Translations under genes and position numbers: made by a program
Shown here: positions 28,890 to 38,536 of the stretch, one piece after another
How the letters are laid out: the number at the start of each line of letters is the position of its first letter
How positions within the stretch are numbered: position 1 is the stretch's first letter
Notes under the pieces: generated by a model
Told to the model about the DNA's origin: nothing
What the model saw: the letters and a program-made list of their open reading frames with translations, nothing else
Database searches by the model: none
Assembly: GCF_001667185.1 (NCBI RefSeq)
Contig: NZ_LZIC01000030.1
Span: 124,001-188,000, forward strand
DNA from: Mycobacterium sp. 852002-50816_SCH5313054-b
GTDB lineage: Bacteria > Actinomycetota > Actinomycetes > Mycobacteriales > Mycobacteriaceae
Direction of reading: 5' to 3'
Length of the DNA: 64,000 nt

Positions 28890-30245
28890 CGCGCCCTGCC
28901 TGCTCAATTCCGGTCCCGACGGCAGGGTCGCCAACACGGGCCACGGCGCCGGAATCGGCGCCGGAAGACCCAGATCGCGCGCGGCGTCGTCGTCGTGGAT
29001 CGCGAACCGCACCCCCGTGTCGGTGACGAGGTAACGCGTGCCGGTTCGGTTACCGCCCCGCACATAGGCGCTCCGGGCGGGCGGCAGGAATACCCCGTCC
29101 AGCGCGGGGCCGCGGCCGTCGGCTTGAGACAGGGTCACCGCCGCCCTACCGGCCGGCAACGGCAGGCCGCCACCGATCAGGAACGAGGCGTCGAAATTTC
29201 CGGCCGGCGCGGGCCGCGACATGACGCACAAGGTGTCGCCAACGTCGAGTTCCGGTGCCCGGTCGGGGAAATCGGCCACCGGCAGCACGTTCGCGACCGC
29301 TGCGGCGCGGATCGCGTCGGGTGCGACGGTGATGGCGTTGGCGGTGCCTTGCGAATCGCTGAAGCGCAGGAGGTCGGCGGCGACGCGCCCAATGCGCTGG
29401 ACTCCGGCGGGCACAACGACGTAGTACTCGTCGGCATCACCGCGCGCGATGCGCAGGACGCTGCCAACGGAAAACCCGGGCAGTCCGATCGCGGCGGCGC
29501 CCAGCCCGCGAATCCGTGGGGCGCGTATTGCCGGGGCCTCGGGCACCGCGTTGAGTAACGCCTGCGAGACGCGTTGCGGCGCACGGCGCTCCAGTCGGAG
29601 TGCACGCACCACCGCGGCATCGGAAAGGTCCACCACCGCGCGTTGTCCGTTGAAAAGCAGATAGGCCGGCGAGCCCGACGCTGGCACGACCAGGAGCGCA
29701 TGGTCGGAAGCCAGGCGGTGAACCGGCGATCCTCCGGTGGGCCCGACAACGACGGTCGTCGCGCCGCTTTCGTCCGTGTCGCAGATCGTCCACACCGACT
29801 CCTCCGGGCGCAACGGCGCGCCGATCAGCTGTGGCGCGCCCGGAATGCCGAGCAACGGACCGCGCTTGGTACGGGCCAATTCGGACTCCCGCACCGGCTG
29901 CGGGTTCGCGGCCGCCGCCGCGATCAATTGCGCCGACGCCAAGTTCAGCACCGGATGCCAGGCGTCGCCCACCCGCACGTACAAGGCCCCGGATGGTTGG
30001 CCGATGACGATCCGGGCCTGTGCGAGATCCGCCTGCGGCCGCAGCACACCGAGCAACGCGCATCCCGCCACCCCGATGGCCGCCAGCACGCAGCCGACCC
30101 CCAGCGCCGCCGACTGAGCCCGCAGCGGTTCGTTCGCGGCGTGAATGTCCCGGCCCAGCACCGCGCACTCGAGGCGACGCAGCAGGAATCGGTACCCGCT
30201 GACCAGTTGCCGGTTCGTCGGCCGGCGCAGCTGTGAACGGTCCAA
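28854..30245 (-). CDS. eccB4: EccB4, ESX-4 periplasmic-spanning subunit
   Basis: A 463-residue single-pass protein of the ESX-4 core complex. The cytoplasmic N-terminus RPTNRQLVSGYRFLLRRLECAVL is the EccB signature. A TM helix lies at about 46-68 (ALGVGCVLAAIGVAGCALLGV) and a large extracytoplasmic domain follows, with paired cysteines (TICDTDES and TLCVMSRP). The start used is TTG at 30245, preceded by GAGGG; no better start is seen. No eccE is found in the locus, as is normal for ESX-4. The 3' end overlaps convergent mycP4 by 36 nt. Confidence 0.92.
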   Translation of the reverse strand: MDRSQLRRPTNRQLVSGYRFLLRRLECAVLGRDIHAANEPLRAQSAALGVGCVLAAIGVAGCALLGVLRPQADLAQARIVIGQPSGALYVRVGDAWHPVLNLASAQLIAAAAANPQPVRESELARTKRGPLLGIPGAPQLIGAPLRPEESVWTICDTDESGATTVVVGPTGGSPVHRLASDHALLVVPASGSPAYLLFNGQRAVVDLSDAAVVRALRLERRAPQRVSQALLNAVPEAPAIRAPRIRGLGAAAIGLPGFSVGSVLRIARGDADEYYVVVPAGVQRIGRVAADLLRFSDSQGTANAITVAPDAIRAAAVANVLPVADFPDRAPELDVGDTLCVMSRPAPAGNFDASFLIGGGLPLPAGRAAVTLSQADGRGPALDGVFLPPARSAYVRGGNRTGTRYLVTDTGVRFAIHDDDAARDLGLPAPIPAPWPVLATLPSGPELSRQGASVARDAVGGGP

Positions 30246-30318
30246 AATACCCTCGAAAAACTTGTGGAATCCGTCTCCCTGGTCCAGTTAAGCCGCAGGT
30301 AGACCGCGGCCGCACCCG

Positions 30319-30330
30319 TTATCCACAGGC
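30319..30330 (-). promoter_or_regulatory. Second copy of the GCCTGTGGATA motif, upstream of eccB4
   Basis: The plus strand reads TTATCCACAGGC; read toward eccB4 it is GCCTGTGGATAA, matching the eccD4 upstream motif at 11 positions. It also contains the TTATCCACA core of a DnaA box, but one isolated box far from dnaA/dnaN is more likely a coincidence or a transcriptional site. Confidence 0.35.
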
Positions 30331-30337
30331 CGCCGAA

Positions 30338-30366
30338 TTTCGATTCGCGCTGGTTGCGGGTAATAT
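30338..30366 (+). promoter_or_regulatory. Candidate SigA-type promoter of cut3 (leaderless)
   Basis: TTTCGA (30338-30343), a 17-nt spacer and TAATAT (30361-30366). The expected start, 7 nt after the -10, is the G of the cut3 GTG at 30373. This would give a leaderless mRNA and explains the missing ribosome site. Confidence 0.5.
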
Positions 30367-30372
30367 TTCGGC

Positions 30373-31212
30373 GTGTCTTCCCACCGCATAGGTCGCTGGG
30401 TGGGCCCGGGGGTTTCTGCAGTGCTCACCACCGCCGGCCTGCTCCTGTCCCCAACGGCGACGCCGGTCGCCTCCGCCTTCGACTGCCCGGACGTCGAGGT
30501 CATCTTCGCCCGCGGCACCAACGAGCCACCCGGCCTCGGCCGGGTCGGTGACGCGTTCGTCGACTCGCTGCGCCAGCAGACCGGCCTGAACATCCTGCCC
30601 TACGGGGTGAACTACGCGGCCAGCAAGCTGCAGCTGCACGGCGGTGACGGCGCCAACGACACCATCGACCGCGTCAAGAAGAGCGTGGAAACGTGCCCCA
30701 ACACCAAGATCGTGCTGGGCGGCTACTCGCAGGGCGCGTCGGTGATGGACATCGTCGCGGGCGTTCCTATCGGCGGCATCAACTGGGGCAACACGCTGCC
30801 GCCCCAGTACGCCGGCAACATCGTGGCCGTCGCCACCTTCGGCGACGTGGCCGACCGCGCCGGCGGCACGCTGCCGGCCCAGAGCGCGCTGCTCGGTTCC
30901 AAGGCGATCGACCTGTGCAATCCGCAAGACCCGATCTGCCACGCCGGTCAGGGCAACGAGTGGACCGGCCACACCGAGGGCTACGTCCCCGCGTACACCA
31001 CGCAGGCGGCGGCCTTCGTCGCGTCCAAGCTGATGGCCGGGTCCAACCCGCAGGTGCCCGGCTACGGGCCGCAGACGCCCGGTTACCCGCCGCAGGCACC
31101 GGGATACGGCCCGCAGACGCCGGGTTCCGGCCCTTCCGTTCCCGGTAACGTTCCGGCGCCGAACACGCCGAACGCGCCGGCCACGGTGAATCCTCAAGCG
31201 CCGCTTGTCTAA
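30373..31212 (+). CDS. cut3: Secreted cutinase Cut3 with proline/glycine-rich tail
   Basis: A 279-residue serine esterase of the cutinase family acting outside the cell on lipid or ester substrates. A signal peptide covers about residues 1-35 (ending ASA). The core begins [21 protein letters not shown]; the nucleophile is in GGYSQGA, the Asp in NPQDPICH and the His in [11 protein letters not shown]. The last 60 residues form a P/G/Y-rich tail with repeated PGYGPQTPG units, absent from Cut4. The start is GTG, likely leaderless. It is divergent from eccB4 (127 nt) and corresponds to Rv3451. Confidence 0.92.
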   Translation: MSSHRIGRWVGPGVSAVLTTAGLLLSPTATPVASAFDCPDVEVIFARGTNEPPGLGRVGDAFVDSLRQQTGLNILPYGVNYAASKLQLHGGDGANDTIDRVKKSVETCPNTKIVLGGYSQGASVMDIVAGVPIGGINWGNTLPPQYAGNIVAVATFGDVADRAGGTLPAQSALLGSKAIDLCNPQDPICHAGQGNEWTGHTEGYVPAYTTQAAAFVASKLMAGSNPQVPGYGPQTPGYPPQAPGYGPQTPGSGPSVPGNVPAPNTPNAPATVNPQAPLV

Positions 31213-31253
31213 ATCGTTACCGGGCCTTGATTTTCGGCCCGTAGCCTCGTCAT

Positions 31254-31889
31254 GTGAGGCTTATCCGCTTGGGGCTGACCGCCGCATTCCTTGCGGCGGT
31301 CGCGCTTTTCGTCGTCCCTAAGCTGTTGCCGCTGGCTTCGGCGTCGTGCCCGGACGTCGAGGTGGTGTTCGCCCGGGGCACCGACGAGCCGCCGGGCGTC
31401 GGGAAGGTGGGCCAGGCCTTCGTCAACTCGCTGCGCCAGAACACCCGCAAAAGCGTTGGCGCGTACGCGGTTAACTACCCCGCCAACAAGGACTTCCTGG
31501 CCGCCGCGGACGGCGCGAACGACGCCAGCAACCACGTCCAGCAGATGGCCAACAACTGCCCGAAGACCAAGATGGTGCTGGGCGGGTACTCCCAGGGCGC
31601 CGCGGTCATCGACATCGTCACCGCCGCACCGCTTCCCGGCCTCGGCTTCCAGCAGCCCCTGCCTGCCGCGGCCGCCGATCACGTCGCCGCCGTCGCCCTG
31701 TTCGGGAACCCGTCGGCCCGGGCGGGCGGGTTGATGAGCGCGCTGACCCCGGATTTCGACGGCAAGACCATCGACCTGTGCAACACCGGCGACCCGATCT
31801 GCTCCAACGGCAACAAGTGGAGCGCGCACCTGGGCTACGTGCCCGGGTTCACCAACCAGGCCGCAAGTTTCGCCGCCAGCCGGGTCTAA
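31254..31889 (+). CDS. cut4: Secreted cutinase Cut4
   Basis: A 211-residue cutinase with a signal peptide or N-terminal anchor (about 1-31, ending ASA). The core runs [28 protein letters not shown] (nucleophile), NTGDPICS (Asp) and SAHLGYVPG (His). It lacks the tail of Cut3 and is probably a tandem duplicate of it (41-nt gap). The GTG start lies 6 nt after a -10-like TAGCCT (31242-31247), the same spacing as in cut3, so it too may be leaderless. It corresponds to Rv3452. Confidence 0.92.
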   Translation: MRLIRLGLTAAFLAAVALFVVPKLLPLASASCPDVEVVFARGTDEPPGVGKVGQAFVNSLRQNTRKSVGAYAVNYPANKDFLAAADGANDASNHVQQMANNCPKTKMVLGGYSQGAAVIDIVTAAPLPGLGFQQPLPAAAADHVAAVALFGNPSARAGGLMSALTPDFDGKTIDLCNTGDPICSNGNKWSAHLGYVPGFTNQAASFAASRV

Positions 31890-31941
31890 TCCCGATGGTG
31901 TCGACCCGCATCGCCCGGCAACACCGCGCTCGCGATCGCCA

Positions 31942-32862
31942 CTAGCCGGGCGTGCGCAGGTCCCGCGTGATCAAAATCCGCGCGGCCAGCTCGTCGTCGG
32001 GCGGATAATCGACGCCGACCATCGTCAACCCATGCGCGGGCGCGGCGGCGAAGTCGCTGGAGCGGTCTGTGGCCGAAAGCAATTCGCGGCACCAGGGCAC
32101 CGGGCGCCGATGTTCGCCGACGGCCAGCAGCGCCCCGACCAGCGACCGCACCATCGACCAGCAGAACGCGTCGGCGGTGACGTGCGCAGTGATCAGGTCG
32201 CCGTCGCGTGACCAGTCCAACCGCTGCAGGTCGCGGATGGTGGTGGCGTTCTCCCGCTGCCGGCAGAACGCCGCGAAGTCGTGCAGCCCCACCAGATCCC
32301 GCGACGCGGTGGCCATCGCCTCGACGTCCAGGTCGCGGGGCCACGCGGTGATGTAGCGCGCCTGCTGCGGCTCCACGCCGTAGGGCGCCGTGGACAGCCG
32401 GTACACGTAGTGACGGCGCAGCGCCGAGAACCGCGCATCGAAACCCGCTGGCGCCCGGGCGATATCGAGCACCCGGACGTCGGTGGGCAAAAACCGGCCC
32501 AGGCGGCGCACCAGCGGCAGGAATTCCGGCTCACCCACCCGCGGCGCGCGCGGGTACGCGTTCGGCAACGCGTCGGCGGGGACGTCGACGTGGGCGACCT
32601 GCCCGCTGGCATGGACCCCGGTGTCGGTGCGCCCGGCCGCGCGCAGCCGCACTGGAGCGCGAAAGACCGTCGTCAGCGCCTCATCGAGAACGCCGGCAAC
32701 GGTCCGCTGCCCGGCCTGGGCAGCCCAGCCCGCGAATTCCGTTCCGTCATAGGCGATGTCGAGCCGCAGACGGACCTGAAAATCCGGGTCGTTAACTCTC
32801 GTCAGCCTCGTCGTTCGCTTCGGCGGCCTCGGCCTCGGCCCTCGCGGCCACGGCCTCGTCAT
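31942..32862 (-). CDS. truA: tRNA pseudouridine(38-40) synthase TruA
   Basis: A 306-residue pseudouridine synthase acting on U38-40 of the anticodon arm. The catalytic Asp is in [30 protein letters not shown] opens the conserved part at about residue 29, and [16 protein letters not shown] is intact. No start codon lies close to the conserved part, so the ATG at 32862 is used; it overlaps the 3' end of rplQ by 71 nt. M. tuberculosis TruA has a similar basic Pro-rich N-terminus. Confidence 0.92.
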   Translation of the reverse strand: MTRPWPRGPRPRPPKRTTRLTRVNDPDFQVRLRLDIAYDGTEFAGWAAQAGQRTVAGVLDEALTTVFRAPVRLRAAGRTDTGVHASGQVAHVDVPADALPNAYPRAPRVGEPEFLPLVRRLGRFLPTDVRVLDIARAPAGFDARFSALRRHYVYRLSTAPYGVEPQQARYITAWPRDLDVEAMATASRDLVGLHDFAAFCRQRENATTIRDLQRLDWSRDGDLITAHVTADAFCWSMVRSLVGALLAVGEHRRPVPWCRELLSATDRSSDFAAAPAHGLTMVGVDYPPDDELAARILITRDLRTPG

Positions 32863-33424
32863 GCTTTTCCTCAGCGGCAGCCTCGGCCTCCGTGGCCTCG
32901 GCCTCCGTGGCTTCGGTCTCGGTCGGCTCCACGACGTCCTCGGCCGTCGGACCGACGGCTTCCTCCGGCTCGACCGCCGCCTGCGGCGCGGCCGCGGCCG
33001 CGACGGGCGCGTCAGACTTCTTCGACGCCTTGACCCGTCGCGCCCGGTCGGCCTCCGACGTCACAGTCTTCTCCCGCACCAGCTCGATCACGGCCATCGG
33101 GGCGTTGTCGCCCTTGCGCGCCTCGACCTTGATGATGCGGGTGTAGCCGCCGTTGCGGTCCGCGAAGAACGGCCCGATCTCCTCGAACAAGGCGTGCACC
33201 ACGTCCTTGTCGCGGATCTTCTTGAGAACCTCTCGACGGTTGTGCAGCGTGCCCTTCTTGGCGTGCGTGATCAGCTTCTCCGCGTACGGCCGCAACGCCC
33301 GAGCCTTGGGCTCGGTCGTTTTGATCCGGCCGTGCTCGAACAGCGACGTGGCCAGGTTGGCCAGCAGGGCCTTCTGGTGCGAGGACGACCCGCCGAGGCG
33401 AGGGCCCTTGGTGGGCTTGGGCAT
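32792..33424 (-). CDS. rplQ: 50S ribosomal protein L17 with long acidic tail
   Basis: Ribosomal protein L17 (210 residues). The core [20 protein letters not shown] to about residue 120 is normal. The last 80 residues are an Ala/Glu-rich tail with [15 protein letters not shown] repeats, about 30 residues longer than in M. tuberculosis (180). The tail is unlikely to sit in the ribosome core. It follows rpoA by 60 nt in the rpsM-rpsK-rpsD-rpoA-rplQ operon. Confidence 0.95.
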   Translation of the reverse strand: MPKPTKGPRLGGSSSHQKALLANLATSLFEHGRIKTTEPKARALRPYAEKLITHAKKGTLHNRREVLKKIRDKDVVHALFEEIGPFFADRNGGYTRIIKVEARKGDNAPMAVIELVREKTVTSEADRARRVKASKKSDAPVAAAAAPQAAVEPEEAVGPTAEDVVEPTETEATEAEATEAEAAAEEKHDEAVAARAEAEAAEANDEADES

Positions 33425-33484
33425 TGCACTATCTCCTGAGTGGGGCCGGCCCCCGTATCAGGTAGGGCCGGGACGGACGTGTCG

Positions 33485-34558
<1,074 letters not shown>

Positions 34559-34605
34559 CTATTTGATGCCGTTCAGACCTGCGCCGGATTCAGCGCAGGG
34601 GGTCT

Positions 34606-35211
34606 TTACTTCGAGTAGTACTCGACGATCAGCTGCTCGGTGAGCGGCACGTCGATCTGCGCGCGCTCGGGCAGTTGGTGGATGAGGATGCGCTGGCGCT
34701 CCCCCACGACCTGCAGCCAGCTCGGGAGCGGGCGGTCGCCCGCGGTCTCCCGCGCGATCTGGAACGGCACCGTGTTCAGCGAGCCGTCCCGCACGTCGAT
34801 GATGTCGTACTGCGACACCCGGTAGCTGGGGACGTCCACCTTCACGCCGTTGACGCTGAAGTGCCCGTGGCTCACCAGCTGGCGGGCCATCCGTCGGGTG
34901 CGCGCCAGACCGGCGCGGTAGACGACGTTGTCCAGCCGGCTCTCGAGAATGCGCAGCAGTTCCTCACCGGTCTTGCCGGGCTGCCGGACGGCCTCTTCGT
35001 AGTAGCGGCGGAACTGCTTTTCCATCACGCCGTAGGTGAAGCGGGCCTTCTGCTTCTCCTGCAGCTGCAGCAGGTACTCGCTCTCCTTGATCCGCGCGCG
35101 CCCGTGCTGGCCGGGCGGGTAGGGGCGCTTCTCGAACGCCTGGTCGCCGCCGACGAGGTCGGTGCGCAGCCGGCGCGACTTGCGGGTGATGGGTCCGGTG
35201 TAACGAGCCAT
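34606..35211 (-). CDS. rpsD: 30S ribosomal protein S4
   Basis: A 201-residue S4 that starts 16S assembly. MARYTGPITRKSRRLRTDLVG opens the protein. The S4 RNA-binding domain (LDNVVYRAGLARTRRMARQLVSHGHF) is intact, and so is the C-terminus LPERAQIDVPLTEQLIVEYYSK. There is no zinc-finger cysteine set at the N-terminus, consistent with the C- form used in mycobacteria. It lies 9 nt after rpsK. Confidence 0.96.
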   Translation of the reverse strand: MARYTGPITRKSRRLRTDLVGGDQAFEKRPYPPGQHGRARIKESEYLLQLQEKQKARFTYGVMEKQFRRYYEEAVRQPGKTGEELLRILESRLDNVVYRAGLARTRRMARQLVSHGHFSVNGVKVDVPSYRVSQYDIIDVRDGSLNTVPFQIARETAGDRPLPSWLQVVGERQRILIHQLPERAQIDVPLTEQLIVEYYSK

Positions 35212-35220
35212 GATGTTCTC

Positions 35221-35643
35221 CTAGACCCTTCTGCGCTTCGGCGGACGGCATCCGTTGTGCGGCTGCGGGGTGACGTCGGAGATCGCGCCGACCTCCAGGC
35301 CCGCCGCCTGCAGCGACCGGATCGCGGTCTCGCGGCCCGAGCCCGGGCCCTTCACGAAAACGTCGACCTTGCGCACGCCGTGCTCTTGGGCCTTGCGCGC
35401 GGCGTTCTCCGCGGCCAGCTGGGCGGCGAACGGGGTCGACTTGCGCGAGCCCTTGAAGCCGACGTGACCCGACGACGCCCAGGCGATGACGTTGCCCTGC
35501 GGGTCGGTGATCGTCACGATCGTGTTGTTGAACGTGCTCTTGATGTGCGCGGCACCGTGCGGAATATTCTTCTTTTCCCGCTTCCGGGTCTTGTGCTGCC
35601 CCTTCTTGGGGGAGCTTGCCTGCCCCTTTTTTGCTGGTGGCAT
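35221..35643 (-). CDS. rpsK: 30S ribosomal protein S11
   Basis: A 140-residue S11 on the 30S platform. A basic Lys-rich N-terminus is followed by [40 protein letters not shown] and the C-terminal [13 protein letters not shown] complete the family pattern. It lies between rpsM (6-nt gap) and rpsD. Confidence 0.96.
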   Translation of the reverse strand: MPPAKKGQASSPKKGQHKTRKREKKNIPHGAAHIKSTFNNTIVTITDPQGNVIAWASSGHVGFKGSRKSTPFAAQLAAENAARKAQEHGVRKVDVFVKGPGSGRETAIRSLQAAGLEVGAISDVTPQPHNGCRPPKRRRV

Positions 35644-35649
35644 TCGGTT

Positions 35650-36024
35650 TTACCTGGCCTTCTTCTTGCCCGCGATGGTGCGCTTCGGGCCCTTGCGGGT
35701 GCGCGCATTGGTCTTGGTCCGCTGGCCGCGCACCGGCAGGCCGCGGCGGTGCCGCAGGCCCTGGTAGCAGCCGATCTCGATCTTGCGGCGGATGTCGGCC
35801 TGCACCTCGCGGCGCAGGTCACCCTCCACCTTGAGGTTGGCCTCGATGTAGTCGCGCAGGTGGGTCACCTGGTCATCGGTCAGGTCCCGGGTGCGCAGGT
35901 CCCTGTCGATGCCGGTGGCGGCCAGGATTTCGTTGGCGCGGGTACGTCCGACGCCGAAGATGTACGTCAGCGCGATCTCCATCCGCTTGTCGCGCGGGAG
36001 ATCGACGCCTACTAGTCGAGCCAT
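35650..36024 (-). CDS. rpsM: 30S ribosomal protein S13
   Basis: A 124-residue S13 of the 30S head. [37 protein letters not shown] and the basic C-terminus [17 protein letters not shown] are all present. It is probably the first gene of its own transcription unit, since 188 nt separate it from rpmJ, with an inverted repeat in the gap. Confidence 0.96.
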   Translation of the reverse strand: MARLVGVDLPRDKRMEIALTYIFGVGRTRANEILAATGIDRDLRTRDLTDDQVTHLRDYIEANLKVEGDLRREVQADIRRKIEIGCYQGLRHRRGLPVRGQRTKTNARTRKGPKRTIAGKKKAR

Positions 36025-36124
36025 AGGTGGCGTTTCCTCTTTTTCTAGGCGGAGGTCTTATCCCAGTCCGTTCCCGCTCCCAAAGTTGGGGGCGGGGCCC
36101 GGCCTCCGTCCGGGCGTGGATGAA

Positions 36125-36148
36125 CTGGCCCATATCTAGATATGCCAG
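36125..36148. promoter_or_regulatory. Inverted repeat upstream of the rpsM operon
   Basis: A perfect 14-nt palindrome, CATATCTAGATATG (36131-36144), extends by CTGG/CCAG on both sides with a one-base bulge, giving 11-bp arms. It is unusually A+T-rich for this genome and lies about 100 nt before rpsM. It could be a protein-binding site or an RNA hairpin in the rpmJ-rpsM leader. Confidence 0.5.
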
Positions 36149-36212
36149 CCGTTCAGTGGTGCTGGGAGGTCTGCATTCAGTTGTCTGGGTCTGATTTTCC
36201 GGCTCGGAAGGC

Positions 36213-36326
36213 TCAGCCCTGGCGCTGCTTGTGGCGCGGATCGGAGCAGATCACCATGACCCGCCCATGCCGACGGATCACCCTGCACTTGTCACAGATT
36301 GGCTTGACGCTCGGGTTCACCTTCAC
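36213..36326 (-). CDS. rpmJ: 50S ribosomal protein L36
   Basis: A 37-residue L36 with the zinc-binding set intact: Cys11 and Cys14 (PICDKC), Cys27 (VICSD) and His32 (RHKQRQG). The start is GTG (36326-36324, VKVNPSVKP). It lies 51 nt after infA and 188 nt before rpsM, the standard actinobacterial order infA-rpmJ-rpsM. The zinc-ligand form is the C+ type used under zinc-replete conditions. Confidence 0.95.
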
Positions 36327-36377
36327 GGCTGGTCGATCCTGTTCTGTCTTCTCGTCGGTGGTCGGTTCGGGCTTTTG

Positions 36378-36599
36378 TCACTTGTACCGGTACACAATGC
36401 GGCCCCGGGACAGGTCGTAGGGAGACAACTCCACCACCACCCGGTCCTCGGGCAGGATGCGGATGTAGTGCTGCCGCATCTTGCCGCTGATGTGGGCGAG
36501 CACCTTGTGACCGTTCTCCAGCTCAATGCGGAACATCGCATTGGGCAGGGGCTCGACCACGCGGCCCTCCACCTCGATGGCACCGTCCTTCTTGGCCAT
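36378..36599 (-). CDS. infA: Translation initiation factor IF-1
   Basis: A 73-residue S1/OB-fold protein that binds the 30S A site during initiation. [21 protein letters not shown], then the conserved [19 protein letters not shown] and [15 protein letters not shown], are full-length and canonical. The ATG at 36599 is chosen over one four codons upstream. It heads the infA-rpmJ segment, with its promoter in the 252-bp gap to the divergent response-regulator gene. Confidence 0.96.
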
Positions 36600-36757
36600 A
36601 CTTGTCAGCAATCCTCGTCATTCGTTTCGTTCGCGTCAGCGCCCGGATCGGCGCGACATACTCACCGACTTCGAAACGTGAGCCGGTGACAGGAAATTCC
36701 TAGGGACTGGGCACGCAAAAAGTCGGCGCGAAAACGCACCGTTGGTCAACGATACCT

Positions 36758-36774
36758 GGTAAGGGGCCCTTACC
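36758..36774. promoter_or_regulatory. Perfect 17-nt palindrome between infA and the response-regulator fusion
   Basis: GGTAAGGGGCCCTTACC, 8-bp arms around one central base, lies 159 nt before infA (minus) and 78 nt before the divergent fusion gene (plus). Its symmetry and location suggest an operator for a dimeric regulator of one or both genes. No flanking poly-T suggests a terminator. The regulator cannot be named from the sequence. Confidence 0.5.
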
Positions 36775-36851
36775 CAAAATCGCTGCCAGAGAAATCCGGG
36801 CCGTCTCCACGACCTGCCGAACCGGGCCTGACGAGGGCATACTTGACGCCG

Positions 36852-38528
36852 ATGAGCAGCCCCACAGACTCCGCGGTGCAGGCCCGCAAACCCGTCCTGC
36901 TGACCGTCGACGACGATCCCTCGGTCTCCCGCGCCGTCGCCCGCGACCTGCGTCGCCATTACGGCGACCGGCACCGCGTCGTGCGGGCCGAATCGGGCCC
37001 CGACGCCCTGGAGACGCTCAAGGAGCTCAAGCTGCGGGGCGAGACGGTCGCGGTGCTCATCGCCGACTACCGCATGCCGCAGATGAGCGGCATCGAATTC
37101 CTCGAACAGGCGATGGACCTGTACCCGGCGGCGCGGCGGGTGCTGCTCACGGCCTACGCCGACACCCACGCCGCCATCGATGCGATCAACGTCGTCGACC
37201 TCGACCACTACCTGCTCAAACCGTGGGACCCGCCGCAGGAGAAGTTCTACCCCGTCATCGACGGGCTGCTGGACGCGTGGCGGGCGGCGCCGGAACACCC
37301 CATTCCGCACACCAAGGTGATCGGGCACCGCTGGTCGGAGCGGTCCTGGCAGGTGCGCGACTTCCTGGCCCGCAACGGGCTGCACTACTCGTGGTTCATG
37401 GCCGACGATCCCGACGGCGAGCGGTTGCTGAAGGCCGCCGGCGCGGATTGCCTGCGGCTTCCGGTCGTCGTCACCGAGCGCGGCGACACCCTCGTCGAAC
37501 CGACCGACGCGCAGCTGGCCGACACCCTGGGCCTCACCACGACGCCGTCGCAGGAGTTCTACGACCTGATCGTCATCGGCGGCGGTCCCGCGGGCCTGGC
37601 CGCCGCCGTCTACGGCGCGTCCGAGGGGCTGCGCACGGTGCTGATCGAACGCACCGCGACGGGCGGCCAGGCCGGCCAGAGCTCACGCATCGAGAACTAC
37701 CTCGGCTTCCCCGACGGGGTATCCGGCGGCCAGTTGGCCGATCGCGCGCGCCGCCAAGCCGAGAAGTTCGGGGCGGAACTCATCACCGCCCGCACCGCGA
37801 CGGCGCTGGAGGTGAACGGTTCCAAGCGCACCGTGCGGTTCGCCGACGGCGGCTCCATCGACGCGCACGCAGTCATCCTGGCCACCGGCGTCGCCTACCG
37901 CCAGCTGCCCGCGGAGGGCTGCGGCGAACTGACCGGCCGCGGCGTCTACTACGGGGCGGCCGTCTCCGTCGCCTCCGAGTGCGCGGGCGAGGACGTCTAC
38001 GTCGTCGGCGGGGCCAACTCCGCCGGGCAGGCCGCGATGTACCTGTCCCGCGAGGCCAAGTCGGTCACCATCGTGGTGCGTGGCCCGTCGCTCGAGGCCT
38101 CGATGTCGTATTACCTGATCCAGCAGATCGAGCAGCGACCCAACATCACCGTGCGCACGTGCACCGAGGTGCGCCGCGCCGTCGGGGACGACCACCTGCA
38201 GCGGCTGATCCTGGTCGACAACAGGACCGGGGACACCGACGACGTCACCTGCGCGCGAATGTTCATCTTCATCGGGGCGGCGCCGCGCACCGACTGGCTG
38301 GACGGGATGCTCGCCCGCGACGACCACGGCTTCATCCTCACCGGGCCGGACCTGCGCAACGTGTGCGGCTGGACGCTGGACCGGCCGCCGCACCACCTGG
38401 AGACCAGCGTCCCCGGCGTCTTCGCCACCGGTGATGTCCGTGCGGAGTCCGCCAAGCGCGTCGCCGCCGCCGTCGGCGAGGGATCCATGGCGGTGATGCT
38501 GGTGCATCGCTACCTCGCCGAGAGCTAG
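36852..38528 (+). CDS. Response regulator fused to thioredoxin reductase-like flavoprotein
   Basis: A 558-residue three-part protein. Residues 15-130 are a receiver domain with phospho-acceptor Asp72 (IADYRMPQMSG), Thr100 and Lys123. Residues 150-230 look like a glutaredoxin-type fold in which the Cys pair is lost (HRWSERSWQVRDFLARNG). Residues 236-558 are a pyridine nucleotide-disulfide reductase domain with FAD loop GGGPAG (243-248) and NADPH loop GGANSAGQAA. Where thioredoxin reductase has CxxC, this protein reads GVYYGAAVSVASECAG, so no redox-active disulfide is seen. The kinase gene follows 8 nt later. The ATG at 36852 is used; a TTG three codons upstream is possible. Confidence 0.85.
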   Translation: MSSPTDSAVQARKPVLLTVDDDPSVSRAVARDLRRHYGDRHRVVRAESGPDALETLKELKLRGETVAVLIADYRMPQMSGIEFLEQAMDLYPAARRVLLTAYADTHAAIDAINVVDLDHYLLKPWDPPQEKFYPVIDGLLDAWRAAPEHPIPHTKVIGHRWSERSWQVRDFLARNGLHYSWFMADDPDGERLLKAAGADCLRLPVVVTERGDTLVEPTDAQLADTLGLTTTPSQEFYDLIVIGGGPAGLAAAVYGASEGLRTVLIERTATGGQAGQSSRIENYLGFPDGVSGGQLADRARRQAEKFGAELITARTATALEVNGSKRTVRFADGGSIDAHAVILATGVAYRQLPAEGCGELTGRGVYYGAAVSVASECAGEDVYVVGGANSAGQAAMYLSREAKSVTIVVRGPSLEASMSYYLIQQIEQRPNITVRTCTEVRRAVGDDHLQRLILVDNRTGDTDDVTCARMFIFIGAAPRTDWLDGMLARDDHGFILTGPDLRNVCGWTLDRPPHHLETSVPGVFATGDVRAESAKRVAAAVGEGSMAVMLVHRYLAES

Positions 38529-38536
38529 GAGGGGCC

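Noticed and set aside
30319..30327. DnaA box / replication origin (TTATCCACA)
   Set aside because: A single box inside the ESX-4 locus, with no dnaA, dnaN or box cluster. It is kept only as a shared promoter motif.
31890..31941. Intrinsic terminator between cut4 and truA
   Set aside because: No convincing stem was found in the 52-nt convergent gap.
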